Below are positions 44,217-52,287 of a stretch of DNA of 64,000 nucleotides, one piece after another. The first letter of the stretch is position 1. The number at the start of each line of letters is the position of its first letter. The notes beneath the pieces are model-generated. The model saw only the letters and a list, made by a program, of their open reading frames with translations. It was not told the origin of the DNA and did no database searches. Source of the stretch: Dinoroseobacter sp013215265 (lineage in GTDB: Bacteria > Pseudomonadota > Alphaproteobacteria > Rhodobacterales > Rhodobacteraceae); NCBI GenBank assembly GCA_963691755.1, contig OY829366.1, forward strand, positions 248,001 through 312,000, read 5' to 3'. The position numbers and the translations under genes are program-made.

Positions 44217-44870
44217 ATGCAGCATGTCAGAATGACGGCACTGAAACCCATCAAGAAAGCCGCCTGCGTTCTTCCAAAACGCGGTCGCAAGTATGAAAAT
44301 GTGATTGCCGGGGCTCGGACGGTGTTTTTACGCGACGGTTTCGATGGGGCCACCGTGGATGATATCGCCAAGGAGGCTGGTGTCTCGAAAGCCACGCTTT
44401 ACAGCTATTTCCATGACAAACGGCTGTTGTTTCTTGAGGTTGCTCAACTGGAATGTGCTGCGCTCGCTGCGCGCGCGAAAGACGAAGTTGATCTCGACGC
44501 GCCACCAGAAGTGGTACTCCCGATTGCTGCGGCCAAAATCATCGACTTCATGCATTCAAAGGTTGGGATGGGGATCTACCGCTTGTGTGTCGCGGAAGGT
44601 GAGCGTTTTCCCGAGTTGGGAAGTCTCTATTATCATTCCGGGCCAACCATCGCGCGATTGGAACTTGTCGCGTATCTCGGTTCATGCGTGAAGCGCGGTC
44701 TGCTACAGATCGATGATCTGGAAATGGCGGCTGACCAGTTTTGCGAGCTTTGCCGCACTGACGCACACACACGTCTTCTGTTTGGCGTCTCTGGTCCACC
44801 AACGCAGGATGAGATCGACCGCATTATTCAAGCCGCGGTTGAGATGTTCCTTGCGCGCTACGTTATCTGA
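44217..44870 (+). CDS. TetR/AcrR family transcriptional regulator
   Basis: A 217-residue repressor. N-terminal HTH: FLRDGFDGATVDDIAKEAG then VSKATLYSYFHDKRLLFLE; the C-terminal ligand domain (about 70-217) is helical. Start uncertain: GTG 44199, ATG 44217 and ATG 44232 are all in frame and none has a clear ribosome binding site. Divergent from mbfA, so it may affect iron export or simply share the intergenic region; ligand unknown. It ends 6 bases before the convergent GNAT gene. Confidence 0.88.
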   Translation: MQHVRMTALKPIKKAACVLPKRGRKYENVIAGARTVFLRDGFDGATVDDIAKEAGVSKATLYSYFHDKRLLFLEVAQLECAALAARAKDEVDLDAPPEVVLPIAAAKIIDFMHSKVGMGIYRLCVAEGERFPELGSLYYHSGPTIARLELVAYLGSCVKRGLLQIDDLEMAADQFCELCRTDAHTRLLFGVSGPPTQDEIDRIIQAAVEMFLARYVI

Positions 44871-44876
44871 TCCCGA

Positions 44877-45359
44877 CTAAAGATCCTTCCACATAACGAG
44901 CGCATCTGTTTTGCCATCTGTTGGATGAAGAAAGGCGCCGGGCAAACGACCAATCGTTTCGAAACCAGCGCGCTCCCAAATCGCGATCGCACGCGTGTTG
45001 TTGGCGACGACAAAGTTGAACTGCATCGCCTGAAAGCCCTGACGCACAGCTTCGGCAATGGCATGGTCCAACATCGCCCGCGCGATGCCTTTGCCCCGCG
45101 CATGAGGCGAAGTTGCGAACCCGCAATTACAGACATGGCTCCCACCACCACCCTGATTACGCTTCAAGTAATATGTGCCGAAAACGCTGCCTTTACCTTC
45201 GAAAACGAAGGTCGAATGTGCTGGATCACACCAATAGTCTAGCGCTGCGTCTTGGCTGATATTGCTATCGATTGTGTAGGTGTCACCCGCGCGAAAGATT
45301 GGCTCCAGGATAGCCCAAATCGCGGGATAATCCGCAGTCTGAGCCATCCTGATGATCAA
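44877..45359 (-). CDS. GNAT family N-acetyltransferase
   Basis: A 160-residue acetyltransferase. The acetyl-CoA loop reads ATSPHARGKGIARAMLDHAI (R-G-K-G-I-A form of the R/QxxGxG/A motif), followed by AMQFNFVVANNTRAIAIWER and AGFETIGRLPGAF. The start overlaps the stop of frmA, so it is the second gene of the formaldehyde dehydrogenase unit. The sequence resembles yeast Mpr1-type or generic small-molecule acetyltransferases; substrate not known. Confidence 0.85.
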   Translation of the reverse strand: MIIRMAQTADYPAIWAILEPIFRAGDTYTIDSNISQDAALDYWCDPAHSTFVFEGKGSVFGTYYLKRNQGGGGSHVCNCGFATSPHARGKGIARAMLDHAIAEAVRQGFQAMQFNFVVANNTRAIAIWERAGFETIGRLPGAFLHPTDGKTDALVMWKDL

Positions 45360-46492
45360 TAGAGGACGACCGAGCGGATCGATTCACCTTTGTGCATCAG
45401 ATCGAATGCAGTGTTGATCTCATCGAGGCTCATGGTGTGGGTAATCATCGGATCGATCTCGATCTTTCCATCCATGTACCAATCAACGATCTTTGGCACA
45501 TCCGTTCGGCCCTTTGCGCCACCGAACGCTGTGCCCTTCCAGACCCGGCCTGTGACCAGCTGGAATGGGCGGGTCGAGATCTCGGCGCCTGCTGGCGCCA
45601 CACCGATGATGACCGAGACGCCCCAGCCCCGGTGCGAGCACTCCAACGCATCACGCATCACCTGCACGTTGCCGGTTGCGTCGAAGGAATAATCGACACC
45701 GCCAAACGGGTCTTTATCAGTCTTTGTCATCTCGACGATAGCGGCCGTAACGGACTGACCGTCTGGCAGATCTGATGGGTTCACAAAGTCGGTCATACCG
45801 AACTTGCGCGCCATCTCGGCCTTATCCGCGTTCAAATCGACACCAATGATTTTGTCAGCCCCTGCCATGCGGAGACCTTGGATAACGTTCAGTCCAATAC
45901 CACCGAGACCAAAAACTGCCGCGGTTGAACCTATCTCCACCCCAGCAGTGTTGATCACCGAGCCGATCCCGGTTGTTACGCCACAGCCAATGTAGCAAAT
46001 TTTATCAAATGGAGCGTCCTCACGAACCTTGGCCAACGCAATCTCTGGCATGACCGTGTGATTGGCGAAGGTCGAGCACCCCATATAATGATAAATCGGT
46101 GTGCCATCGAGCATCGAAAAGCGCGTCGTTCCGTCGGGCATCAAGCCCTGCCCTTGCGTGCCTCTAATCGCAGTGCAAAGGTTGGTCTTTCCTGACAGGC
46201 AAGAGTGGCATTCCCGACACTCGGGCGTATAAAGCGGGATAACGTGATCGCCGGGCTGCAATGTCGTAACACCCTCGCCAACTTCGACAACGACACCTGC
46301 CCCCTCATGACCAAGGATCGACGGGAATAATCCTTCGGGATCAGCACCTGAAAGCGTGAACTCGTCGGTATGGCAAATGCCCGTGGCCTTGATTTCAATC
46401 AAAACCTCGCCCTTCTTCGGACCTTCAAGGTTTACATCCATAATCTCAAGGGGTTTGCCCGCTTCCAGGGCGACCGCAGCTCGGGTTCTCAT
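45356..46492 (-). CDS. frmA: S-(hydroxymethyl)glutathione dehydrogenase (class III alcohol dehydrogenase)
   Basis: Oxidises S-hydroxymethylglutathione, formed from formaldehyde and glutathione, to S-formylglutathione with NAD+. At 378 residues it is a standard zinc ADH: catalytic zinc Cys in KATGICHTDEF, GHEGAGVVVEVG, structural zinc cysteines in YTPECRECHSCLSGKTNLC, and the NAD Rossmann motif VFGLGGIGLNVIQGL. GGGAGGAG precedes the ATG. FghA completes the route. A cytochrome c' gene precedes it on the same strand. Confidence 0.97.
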   Translation of the reverse strand: MRTRAAVALEAGKPLEIMDVNLEGPKKGEVLIEIKATGICHTDEFTLSGADPEGLFPSILGHEGAGVVVEVGEGVTTLQPGDHVIPLYTPECRECHSCLSGKTNLCTAIRGTQGQGLMPDGTTRFSMLDGTPIYHYMGCSTFANHTVMPEIALAKVREDAPFDKICYIGCGVTTGIGSVINTAGVEIGSTAAVFGLGGIGLNVIQGLRMAGADKIIGVDLNADKAEMARKFGMTDFVNPSDLPDGQSVTAAIVEMTKTDKDPFGGVDYSFDATGNVQVMRDALECSHRGWGVSVIIGVAPAGAEISTRPFQLVTGRVWKGTAFGGAKGRTDVPKIVDWYMDGKIEIDPMITHTMSLDEINTAFDLMHKGESIRSVVLY

Positions 46493-46520
46493 TGGTGACT
46501 CCTCCCGTCAGTCATTTATC

Positions 46521-46547
46521 AAAACCTGCGTGAGGTGCGCGCAGTTT
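46521..46547 (-). terminator. Possible intrinsic terminator after the cytochrome c' gene
   Basis: On the reverse strand AAACTGCG and CGCAGGTTT pair around a short loop (one bulged base), followed by TTTTGAT. It lies between the cytochrome c' stop and the frmA ribosome binding site. The T run is short, so it may only attenuate transcription into frmA. Confidence 0.4.
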
Positions 46548-46556
46548 GCAATGTTT

Positions 46557-46988
46557 TCAATCTGTCTTGGCGCGATATTTCTCATGGCACGCGCCGCAGG
46601 CCGCACCGACGGCTATAAACGTCTGCCGCAACGCCGCTGGCGTATCCGCTGGCCCCATCGCCGCATTGGCCATCTCATCGGCAAGGCCTGAAAACGCATC
46701 AAATTCTGTCCAGATCAGCTCTCTGGCTTCTGACGGCGCCGAAACATCGCGAACCTCAAAGTGACCCGGGATGGCACGGGCTTCTTCCACGAGGCGGTCC
46801 AGTGCAGCCCGCGCGGCATCAGCGTCAAATACGGTTTGTCCCCTCAGCATCTGTCCAATTACCTTGGCATCGCCCTGAACGCGGCCCATCGCATCCATGC
46901 GTTCCTTTACAACACCCATGGCGCCTTGATGGGCAAACGCTGCGCCCGCCGCGACAACAAAAGTCAGACACATAAGTTTAATCCGCAT
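46557..46988 (-). CDS. Cytochrome c' (c-prime), periplasmic
   Basis: A 143-residue exported haem protein. Signal peptide MRIKLMCLTFVVAAGAAFA, then a four-helix-bundle domain with the haem-binding motif CGACHEKYRA at the C-terminus, as in cytochromes c'. These bind NO and CO and help NO tolerance. AAGGAG lies just before the ATG. It stands upstream of frmA; S-nitrosoglutathione is also a known substrate of class III ADH, so NO defence may link the two, by inference. Confidence 0.9.
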   Translation of the reverse strand: MRIKLMCLTFVVAAGAAFAHQGAMGVVKERMDAMGRVQGDAKVIGQMLRGQTVFDADAARAALDRLVEEARAIPGHFEVRDVSAPSEARELIWTEFDAFSGLADEMANAAMGPADTPAALRQTFIAVGAACGACHEKYRAKTD

Positions 46989-47057
46989 CTTTATCTCCTT
47001 CCGCTCGCAGACACATCGTCTTACGCTTTCCGGAAACCCTCAAGATGGAAATGCCCG

Positions 47058-48374
47058 ATGACTTACCTTACCCAACGCCCATGGGTGCCTGAAGCTTGCG
47101 AGGCCCGTGTTCAGGGCATAGCGCAGAGCCTTTCTGGGTATTCGTGTCCAACACTGGCAAACCGAATTGACGCGCTGATAGATCGCAACAGCCAGATCCA
47201 CGATCACGAATGCTTCAACCTGAACCCCGCCACGAATGTGATGAACCCAAAGGCAGAAGCCGCGCTCGCGCGAGGGCTCGGTGGACGACCCTCGCTTGGG
47301 TATCCCGGCGACAAGTATGAGATGGGTCTGGAGGCAATCGAGGAGATCGAGGTCATTGCGGCGGAACTTGCAGCTGAAATCTTCAATGCCCACTACGCCG
47401 AGGTGCGTGTTGCGTCTGGCGCAATGGCCAATCTCTACGCATTCATGGCCCTGACAAAGCCCGGGGATGCAATCATTGCTCCACCGGCAAGTATCGGGGG
47501 GCATGTGACGCACCACGATCCTGGATGCGCAGGTCTTTACGGACTAAACATCCATCCCGCCCCGGTTGATCCAAATGGTTTCACTGTTGATCTGGATGCA
47601 TTGCGCGATCAAGCGCTTCGGGTACGCCCCAAGCTGATTACCATCGGCGGTTCACTGAACCTCTTTCCACACCCTGTTGCTGACATACGCAGCATTGCTG
47701 ATGAGGTTGGCGCAAAGGTCCTTTTTGATGCTGCACATCAATGTGGGATCATTGCAGGTGGTGCTTGGGCCAATCCGTTAGAACAAGGCGCAGACATCAT
47801 GACAATGAGCACCTACAAAAGCCTTGGTGGCCCACCGGGTGGCTTGATCATCTCAAATAACGCCGAAATGGCGAAGCGATTGGATGAAATCGCGTTTCCC
47901 GGGATGACCGCCAATTTTGACGCTGGAAAAACTGCTTCTTTGGCGTTGTCCTTATTAGATTGGCGTCAATTTGGAGAGGCCTATGCACAGGCCATGATCG
48001 ACACTGCGCAAGCGCTCGCCCACGCGTTGCACGAGCGAGGTATTGATATCTTCGCATCAGAGCGTGGGTTTACGCAGTCGCATCAGTTTGCGTTGACCGC
48101 TGACGCATTCGAGAATGGGCACGAAATGGCCAAGCATCTAAGGCGCGCTGGTTTCCTAGCATCTGCCATCGGACTGCCGACCAACAGCGGAGAAGGACTT
48201 AGGCTAGGCACACCCGAACTGGTTCGGCGCGGCGTTGAGGCGAAGCACTGCGATGAAATCGCCGCTCTGCTCGTTGAGGCCCTGTCTTGCACTGATCCAT
48301 CACAGGTTGCAGAACGGACCAGAGCTCTTCGGCAGGGATTTCAGGGCATTCATTACGTTTGCAGTTATCCCTAA
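47058..48374 (+). CDS. SHMT-like PLP-dependent enzyme, divergent active site
   Basis: A 438-residue fold type I PLP enzyme closest in layout to serine hydroxymethyltransferase. The Schiff-base Lys254 lies in TMSTYKSLGGPPGG (SHMT usually TTTTHKTLRGPRGG), and DAAHQCGIIAGG (224-235) provides the cofactor Asp and His. The early YYGGCE-type motif is replaced by GYPGDKYEMG (81-90). So the reaction may differ from glycine/serine exchange: alpha-methylserine hydroxymethyltransferase or an aldolase are options. Start set at MTYLTQRPW, where family similarity begins. Neighbours frmA and cytochrome c' hint at C1 or formaldehyde metabolism, but it is divergent from them. Confidence 0.8.
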   Translation: MTYLTQRPWVPEACEARVQGIAQSLSGYSCPTLANRIDALIDRNSQIHDHECFNLNPATNVMNPKAEAALARGLGGRPSLGYPGDKYEMGLEAIEEIEVIAAELAAEIFNAHYAEVRVASGAMANLYAFMALTKPGDAIIAPPASIGGHVTHHDPGCAGLYGLNIHPAPVDPNGFTVDLDALRDQALRVRPKLITIGGSLNLFPHPVADIRSIADEVGAKVLFDAAHQCGIIAGGAWANPLEQGADIMTMSTYKSLGGPPGGLIISNNAEMAKRLDEIAFPGMTANFDAGKTASLALSLLDWRQFGEAYAQAMIDTAQALAHALHERGIDIFASERGFTQSHQFALTADAFENGHEMAKHLRRAGFLASAIGLPTNSGEGLRLGTPELVRRGVEAKHCDEIAALLVEALSCTDPSQVAERTRALRQGFQGIHYVCSYP

Positions 48375-48394
48375 CTTGACGCCCTTATTGAACG

Positions 48395-49249
48395 CTAGCG
48401 AACCGCAAATTTTGCCATCAAATATCTATTATATTTGCAAAAGGCCTCGGCTGTGCGCGTCCGTTCGGTAATCCTTTGCAGAATGCGGGTCCGAGACTTC
48501 TCGGACATTAGAAGCCGTATGGTTTTGTTCAGAACCCAACGCAGGCGCGGGCGTTTAAGTTGCAGCTCTGCATCAATCCGCGTCAGAGCAAGCCCGAAAA
48601 CAAGAAAGAGCTCTTGCTCTACATCCACCGATGGCGCGACCGCTTCGGTGATGTCTTCCTCGCTCAACATCTCGAGGCCGGGACGCTCGCTCAGAACTTC
48701 ACGCCATTTGGTAACATGATGCCCGCCACCAACTTTGCGACGATGCCCGTCCTGCCGTCCTCCTTCGGGTGTCCGAAAACAATCCGAGACGATAATATGT
48801 CCACCCGGTGCGTGTCTCGCGGCTTTGTCCAACGCAATTTCAATTGGAATGTACTGAAAACTCTCTGAGAAAAGGCATAAATCAAAAGCCTTCTCAGACG
48901 AAAAGTCTTCGAACATCATCTCGTGAACAGTTGCCTCTGGCGCATTTTCTCGGCAGCGGTCTGCCAGAAATGCGCTCGGCACGACTATGTCTACGTCATG
49001 GCCGAGCGCCAGTAGCTTCTTTGCCGTTTCTCCGGCGCCACCCCCGATATCGAGAATACGGAGCTTGCCCTCGGGGAGAAGCTTGAAGAGTTTTGCGGTA
49101 TAGGCTGCCTGTGCTGCGCCGACATTTGCCGCGTTAACCTCAAGGTCGGTCCATAGCCCGTAGTGAAGGTTTTCAGCGCCTGTTAGCCATTTTGTTGCCG
49201 CGAGGCCAACGTCGAGGCCTATGGCGCGTGTATCAAGTTTCTGTCCCAT
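48395..49249 (-). CDS. Class I SAM-dependent methyltransferase
   Basis: A 284-residue methyltransferase. Motif I is ILDIGGGAGETAKKLLALG (about residues 64-82), motif II/III region DLCLFSESFQYIPIEIAL, post-motif GGHIIVSDCFRTPEGG. The N-terminal helix bundle (LTGAENLHYGLWTDLEVNAANVG) and the C-terminal FCKYNRYLMAKF tail resemble small-molecule or lipid-tail methyltransferases. Acceptor unknown. Convergent with the SHMT-like gene, 20 bases apart; its 5' gap to rppH is about 120 bases. Confidence 0.86.
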   Translation of the reverse strand: MGQKLDTRAIGLDVGLAATKWLTGAENLHYGLWTDLEVNAANVGAAQAAYTAKLFKLLPEGKLRILDIGGGAGETAKKLLALGHDVDIVVPSAFLADRCRENAPEATVHEMMFEDFSSEKAFDLCLFSESFQYIPIEIALDKAARHAPGGHIIVSDCFRTPEGGRQDGHRRKVGGGHHVTKWREVLSERPGLEMLSEEDITEAVAPSVDVEQELFLVFGLALTRIDAELQLKRPRLRWVLNKTIRLLMSEKSRTRILQRITERTRTAEAFCKYNRYLMAKFAVR

Positions 49250-49371
49250 GTCTGCGCTTTATCCCCGCCATGCGACGGTTGGAAGGGGGCACTGAGCCAA
49301 GTTTCGCCCAGCGCGCGCGCATGCGCCCGAATAGGCACAGGGTGTGCAAATACTTACCACGGTCAAACGTA

Positions 49372-49872
49372 TTAGATCTTTCCCTCGAACGAGGCAAAGA
49401 CCTGTTCGTAAACCTGCCGCTTGAAAGGCACGATCGCCTGAAGAATCTCATCGGGCGTTTTCCAGGCCCAAACCGAAAATTCGGCTGGAGGCTGGGTTAT
49501 GTCGACATCTCTGTCATCACCATTAAATCGCATCAACATCCATTTCTGGGTTTGCCCGCGATATCGGCCTTTCCAGAGCTTGCCTACAAGATGCTCCGGC
49601 AAGTCGTAATTCACCCAATCGGATGTAATTGCCAAAAGCTCTGCCTTGTCCGATGAAACTCCCGTTTCTTCCCATAATTCGCGAAACGCAGCGTCGGTCG
49701 GATCTTCACCTTTATCGATGCCACCTTGCGGCATTTGCCAGGCCGGCACCTCACTGTCGATCCGTTGGCCAGCAAAGACCTGGCCCGCGCCATTGGTCAA
49801 AACGACACCTACGCATGGACGGTAGGGGAGCGCGGCGATTTCCGCCGCACTAAGTTTAGTCTTGTCCGCCAA
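49372..49872 (-). CDS. rppH: RNA pyrophosphohydrolase (Nudix)
   Basis: A 166-residue Nudix hydrolase that removes pyrophosphate from 5' ends of mRNA and so starts decay. The Nudix box is GGIDKGEDPTDAAFRELWEETG (about 51-72, printed here in two parts in the family: GG...E then REL.EETG). The early PYRPCVGVVLTNGAGQVFAGQR is typical of RppH. The start overlaps the ctpA end by 17 bases, ending the rsfS-rlmH-gpmI-envC-ctpA-rppH run. Confidence 0.94.
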   Translation of the reverse strand: MADKTKLSAAEIAALPYRPCVGVVLTNGAGQVFAGQRIDSEVPAWQMPQGGIDKGEDPTDAAFRELWEETGVSSDKAELLAITSDWVNYDLPEHLVGKLWKGRYRGQTQKWMLMRFNGDDRDVDITQPPAEFSVWAWKTPDEILQAIVPFKRQVYEQVFASFEGKI

Positions 49873-51187
49873 GAGCGTTCAGGCCCTTCAGAATATCGAT
49901 CGCGTATGCAAGCTGGTAGTCATCAAGACGCAACTGCGCAACTTCTTCGGCCAAACGTTGTTCTTCCAAAGCTTGCTCGCGCTGCGCATCAGTCATGGAA
50001 TCGTTGTCCAGCGCGCCCCGAAGACCCGCCTCGGACCGTGTTGGACGTTCCTCTTCTTGGGTCTCTTGGGTGTCTGTGCGCGGTGGTTGCTGCACGACAA
50101 TGTCCGGCGAAATCCCAAGCGCCTGAATGGATCGACCAGAGGGTGTGTAATATCGCGCAGTGGTCAGGCGCATCGCACCGTCCCCGCGAAGCGGAATAAC
50201 CGACTGAACAGAACCTTTCCCAAAGCTCTTTGTACCAATCACGATCGCACGACGGTGATCTTGAAGCGCACCGGCAACAATTTCGGACGCGGAGGCAGAC
50301 CCGCCGTTGATCAGAACCACTATGGGTTTGCCTTGCGCCAGATCCCCTTCAACTGCGTTGAAACGTTCGCCATCTTGTGGATCACGACCGCGAGTGGAAA
50401 CGATCTCGCCCGCATCAAGGAAAGCGTCAGATACCCGGATCGCCTGATTGAGAAGACCACCAGGGTTATTGCGCATGTCCAGAACGATACCACTGACATT
50501 GTCGATCCCGCCAAGCTCTGCGACTTGCTCTTGCAAACCATCCGCGAGGTTGGGGAAGGTCTGGTCGTTGAAGGTGGTAATCCGAAGTACAACAGCAGTG
50601 CCTTCGGTCCGAGCGCGTACGGCGGTCAACCGGATCACATCGCGCACGATTGTGATGTCAAACGGCTCGTCCATGCCTTGGCGGACCACAGTGATTACAA
50701 TTTCAGACCCTACCTCACCGCGCATCAGATCGACGGCATCATTCAGCGTCAAACCTAAGACGGATTGGCCGTCTACGTGGGTGATGAAGTCACCTGCTTC
50801 AACACCAGCATCAAACGCCGGCGTATCGTCCATCGGCGTCACGACCTTCACAAAGCCCTCTTCCTGCGTCACTTCGATGCCAAGACCGCCAAATTGCCCG
50901 CGGGTTTGGACCTGCATATCGCTGAAATTTTCAGGTGGAAGATAACTTGAGTGCGGATCAAGCGAAGTCAGCATTCCGTCAATCGCAGCTTCGATCAGAT
51001 CGGCATCGTCGACCTCTTCGACATACTGTGAACGAATCCGTTCAAAGATATCTCCGAACAAATCAAGCTGTTCGTAAACTGAGGCCTGGCGCGCGTTCTC
51101 CTGCGCCACAAGCGGACCAGCGACCTGAGTTACCATCAGCGCCCCGGCTAATGTGCCGCCCAGCGCGGCGACAATGTATCTTTGCAT
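49856..51187 (-). CDS. ctpA: C-terminal processing protease, S41 family
   Basis: A 443-residue periplasmic serine protease. N-terminal signal (YIVAALGGTLAGALMVTQVAG), a helical region, a PDZ domain (about 90-165; GFVKVVTPMDDTPAFDAGVEAGD), and the catalytic domain with Ser in NGGSASASEIVAGAL and Lys in GTKSFGKGSVQ. CtpA enzymes trim peptidoglycan-hydrolase regulators and other envelope proteins. A Gln/Glu-rich C-terminal helix follows. It starts six bases after envC's stop, a conserved pairing suggesting control of cell-wall amidase activity. Confidence 0.94.
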   Translation of the reverse strand: MQRYIVAALGGTLAGALMVTQVAGPLVAQENARQASVYEQLDLFGDIFERIRSQYVEEVDDADLIEAAIDGMLTSLDPHSSYLPPENFSDMQVQTRGQFGGLGIEVTQEEGFVKVVTPMDDTPAFDAGVEAGDFITHVDGQSVLGLTLNDAVDLMRGEVGSEIVITVVRQGMDEPFDITIVRDVIRLTAVRARTEGTAVVLRITTFNDQTFPNLADGLQEQVAELGGIDNVSGIVLDMRNNPGGLLNQAIRVSDAFLDAGEIVSTRGRDPQDGERFNAVEGDLAQGKPIVVLINGGSASASEIVAGALQDHRRAIVIGTKSFGKGSVQSVIPLRGDGAMRLTTARYYTPSGRSIQALGISPDIVVQQPPRTDTQETQEEERPTRSEAGLRGALDNDSMTDAQREQALEEQRLAEEVAQLRLDDYQLAYAIDILKGLNALGGQD

Positions 51188-51192
51188 TTGCC

Positions 51193-52287
51193 TCAATCCT
51201 TGTCGTTCGCGAACCAATCTACCGGATCCACTGGCTGTTGGTTCTGCCTTATTTCTAAATAAAGCGTTTCTCTGCGGCTTTGACCACCATCAATCCCGCT
51301 TGTGGGCAGGGGATCGCCTGCAATGAGGCCCAATGGGTCTCCTTCGCCAGGAATATCTCCAGTCCTTGTAAATACTGTTCCCAATCCCGCGATTATCAAC
51401 AGGTAACCAGCCTCCGGTTCCAGCACGATCACGTTACCAAAATCAAGAAGAGGCCCCGAATAGCGAACGGTTGCGGCAACAGGAGAGGACACCAACGACC
51501 CGGGTTCAACTGCCAAAATCCATCCAGGACGCGCAACGCCAGCTTGGTCGGACACATTGTATCCACGCAAGAGGCTGCCGGAAACCGGAAGCGGCAATCG
51601 CCCGCGCCAAACACCAAACCCTTGCGTTTGCCCGGGAACCAGGGCGAGGGCTTCAAGCCCAAGCGCGAAAGCCGCAAGACTGTCGCTTCCCTCCAGAATC
51701 GCTTGAAGCAAGGCAGGATCAGGTCGCACGGGCGGAACGCCTTCGCGTTCAGACATGACGCGCGCAAGCTCAGCCCGGGCCTCTTGTGCACCCACCAACC
51801 CTGATTGCAATTGGGTCTGCGCGACCTGTTGTGTTTGACGGATCAAAGCAAGATCCGCTAAATCTTGGCTCAGTTGATCTGCTTTGAGCTGCAGTCCAGG
51901 CGTTAACTCCGACACCATCATACCCGCTCTGGCGCTGCCAATTGGACCATTGGGGTGGATCAGAAGTACTTGGGCAGGCGTTCGCTGGATAATTTGCAGC
52001 GCCGCGAGCAGATTGGCCAGCTGTGCCTCATCTTGTGCAAGTCGTGCCTCAATCGAGCGGGCACGAATCTCGGCCTGGCGGATACCACCGCGCAATGCGC
52101 CAAGCGCATCCTCGAAGGCGCGGACGGTTTGCGTAAGAGCTGCAATCCGATCGTCCGCCTGTCTCGCTTCACCCAATGCGATTGCGGCGGCTTGCAGATC
52201 ATCAGCCGCGGCTTCTGCTTCGGCCACTGGATTAGCGGCCAGTGGCGCGCCCATCAGGCAAAGACAAAGGCTGAGCGCGCGTAACAT
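51193..52287 (-). CDS. envC: EnvC-type murein hydrolase activator with non-catalytic LytM domain
   Basis: A 364-residue periplasmic protein: signal peptide (MLRALSLCLCLMGAPLAA), a long coiled coil (about 25-190; ARLAQDEAQLANLLAAL), then a LytM/M23 domain. Active M23 enzymes need His and Asp metal ligands; here the matching positions read VARPGWILAVEPG and GYLLIIAGLGTV, with no HxH, so it cannot be a metallopeptidase and should act by activating an amidase, as known for EnvC. The ATG overlaps the gpmI stop (TAATG read as TA-ATG), so expression is coupled. Confidence 0.88.
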   Translation of the reverse strand: MLRALSLCLCLMGAPLAANPVAEAEAAADDLQAAAIALGEARQADDRIAALTQTVRAFEDALGALRGGIRQAEIRARSIEARLAQDEAQLANLLAALQIIQRTPAQVLLIHPNGPIGSARAGMMVSELTPGLQLKADQLSQDLADLALIRQTQQVAQTQLQSGLVGAQEARAELARVMSEREGVPPVRPDPALLQAILEGSDSLAAFALGLEALALVPGQTQGFGVWRGRLPLPVSGSLLRGYNVSDQAGVARPGWILAVEPGSLVSSPVAATVRYSGPLLDFGNVIVLEPEAGYLLIIAGLGTVFTRTGDIPGEGDPLGLIAGDPLPTSGIDGGQSRRETLYLEIRQNQQPVDPVDWFANDKD

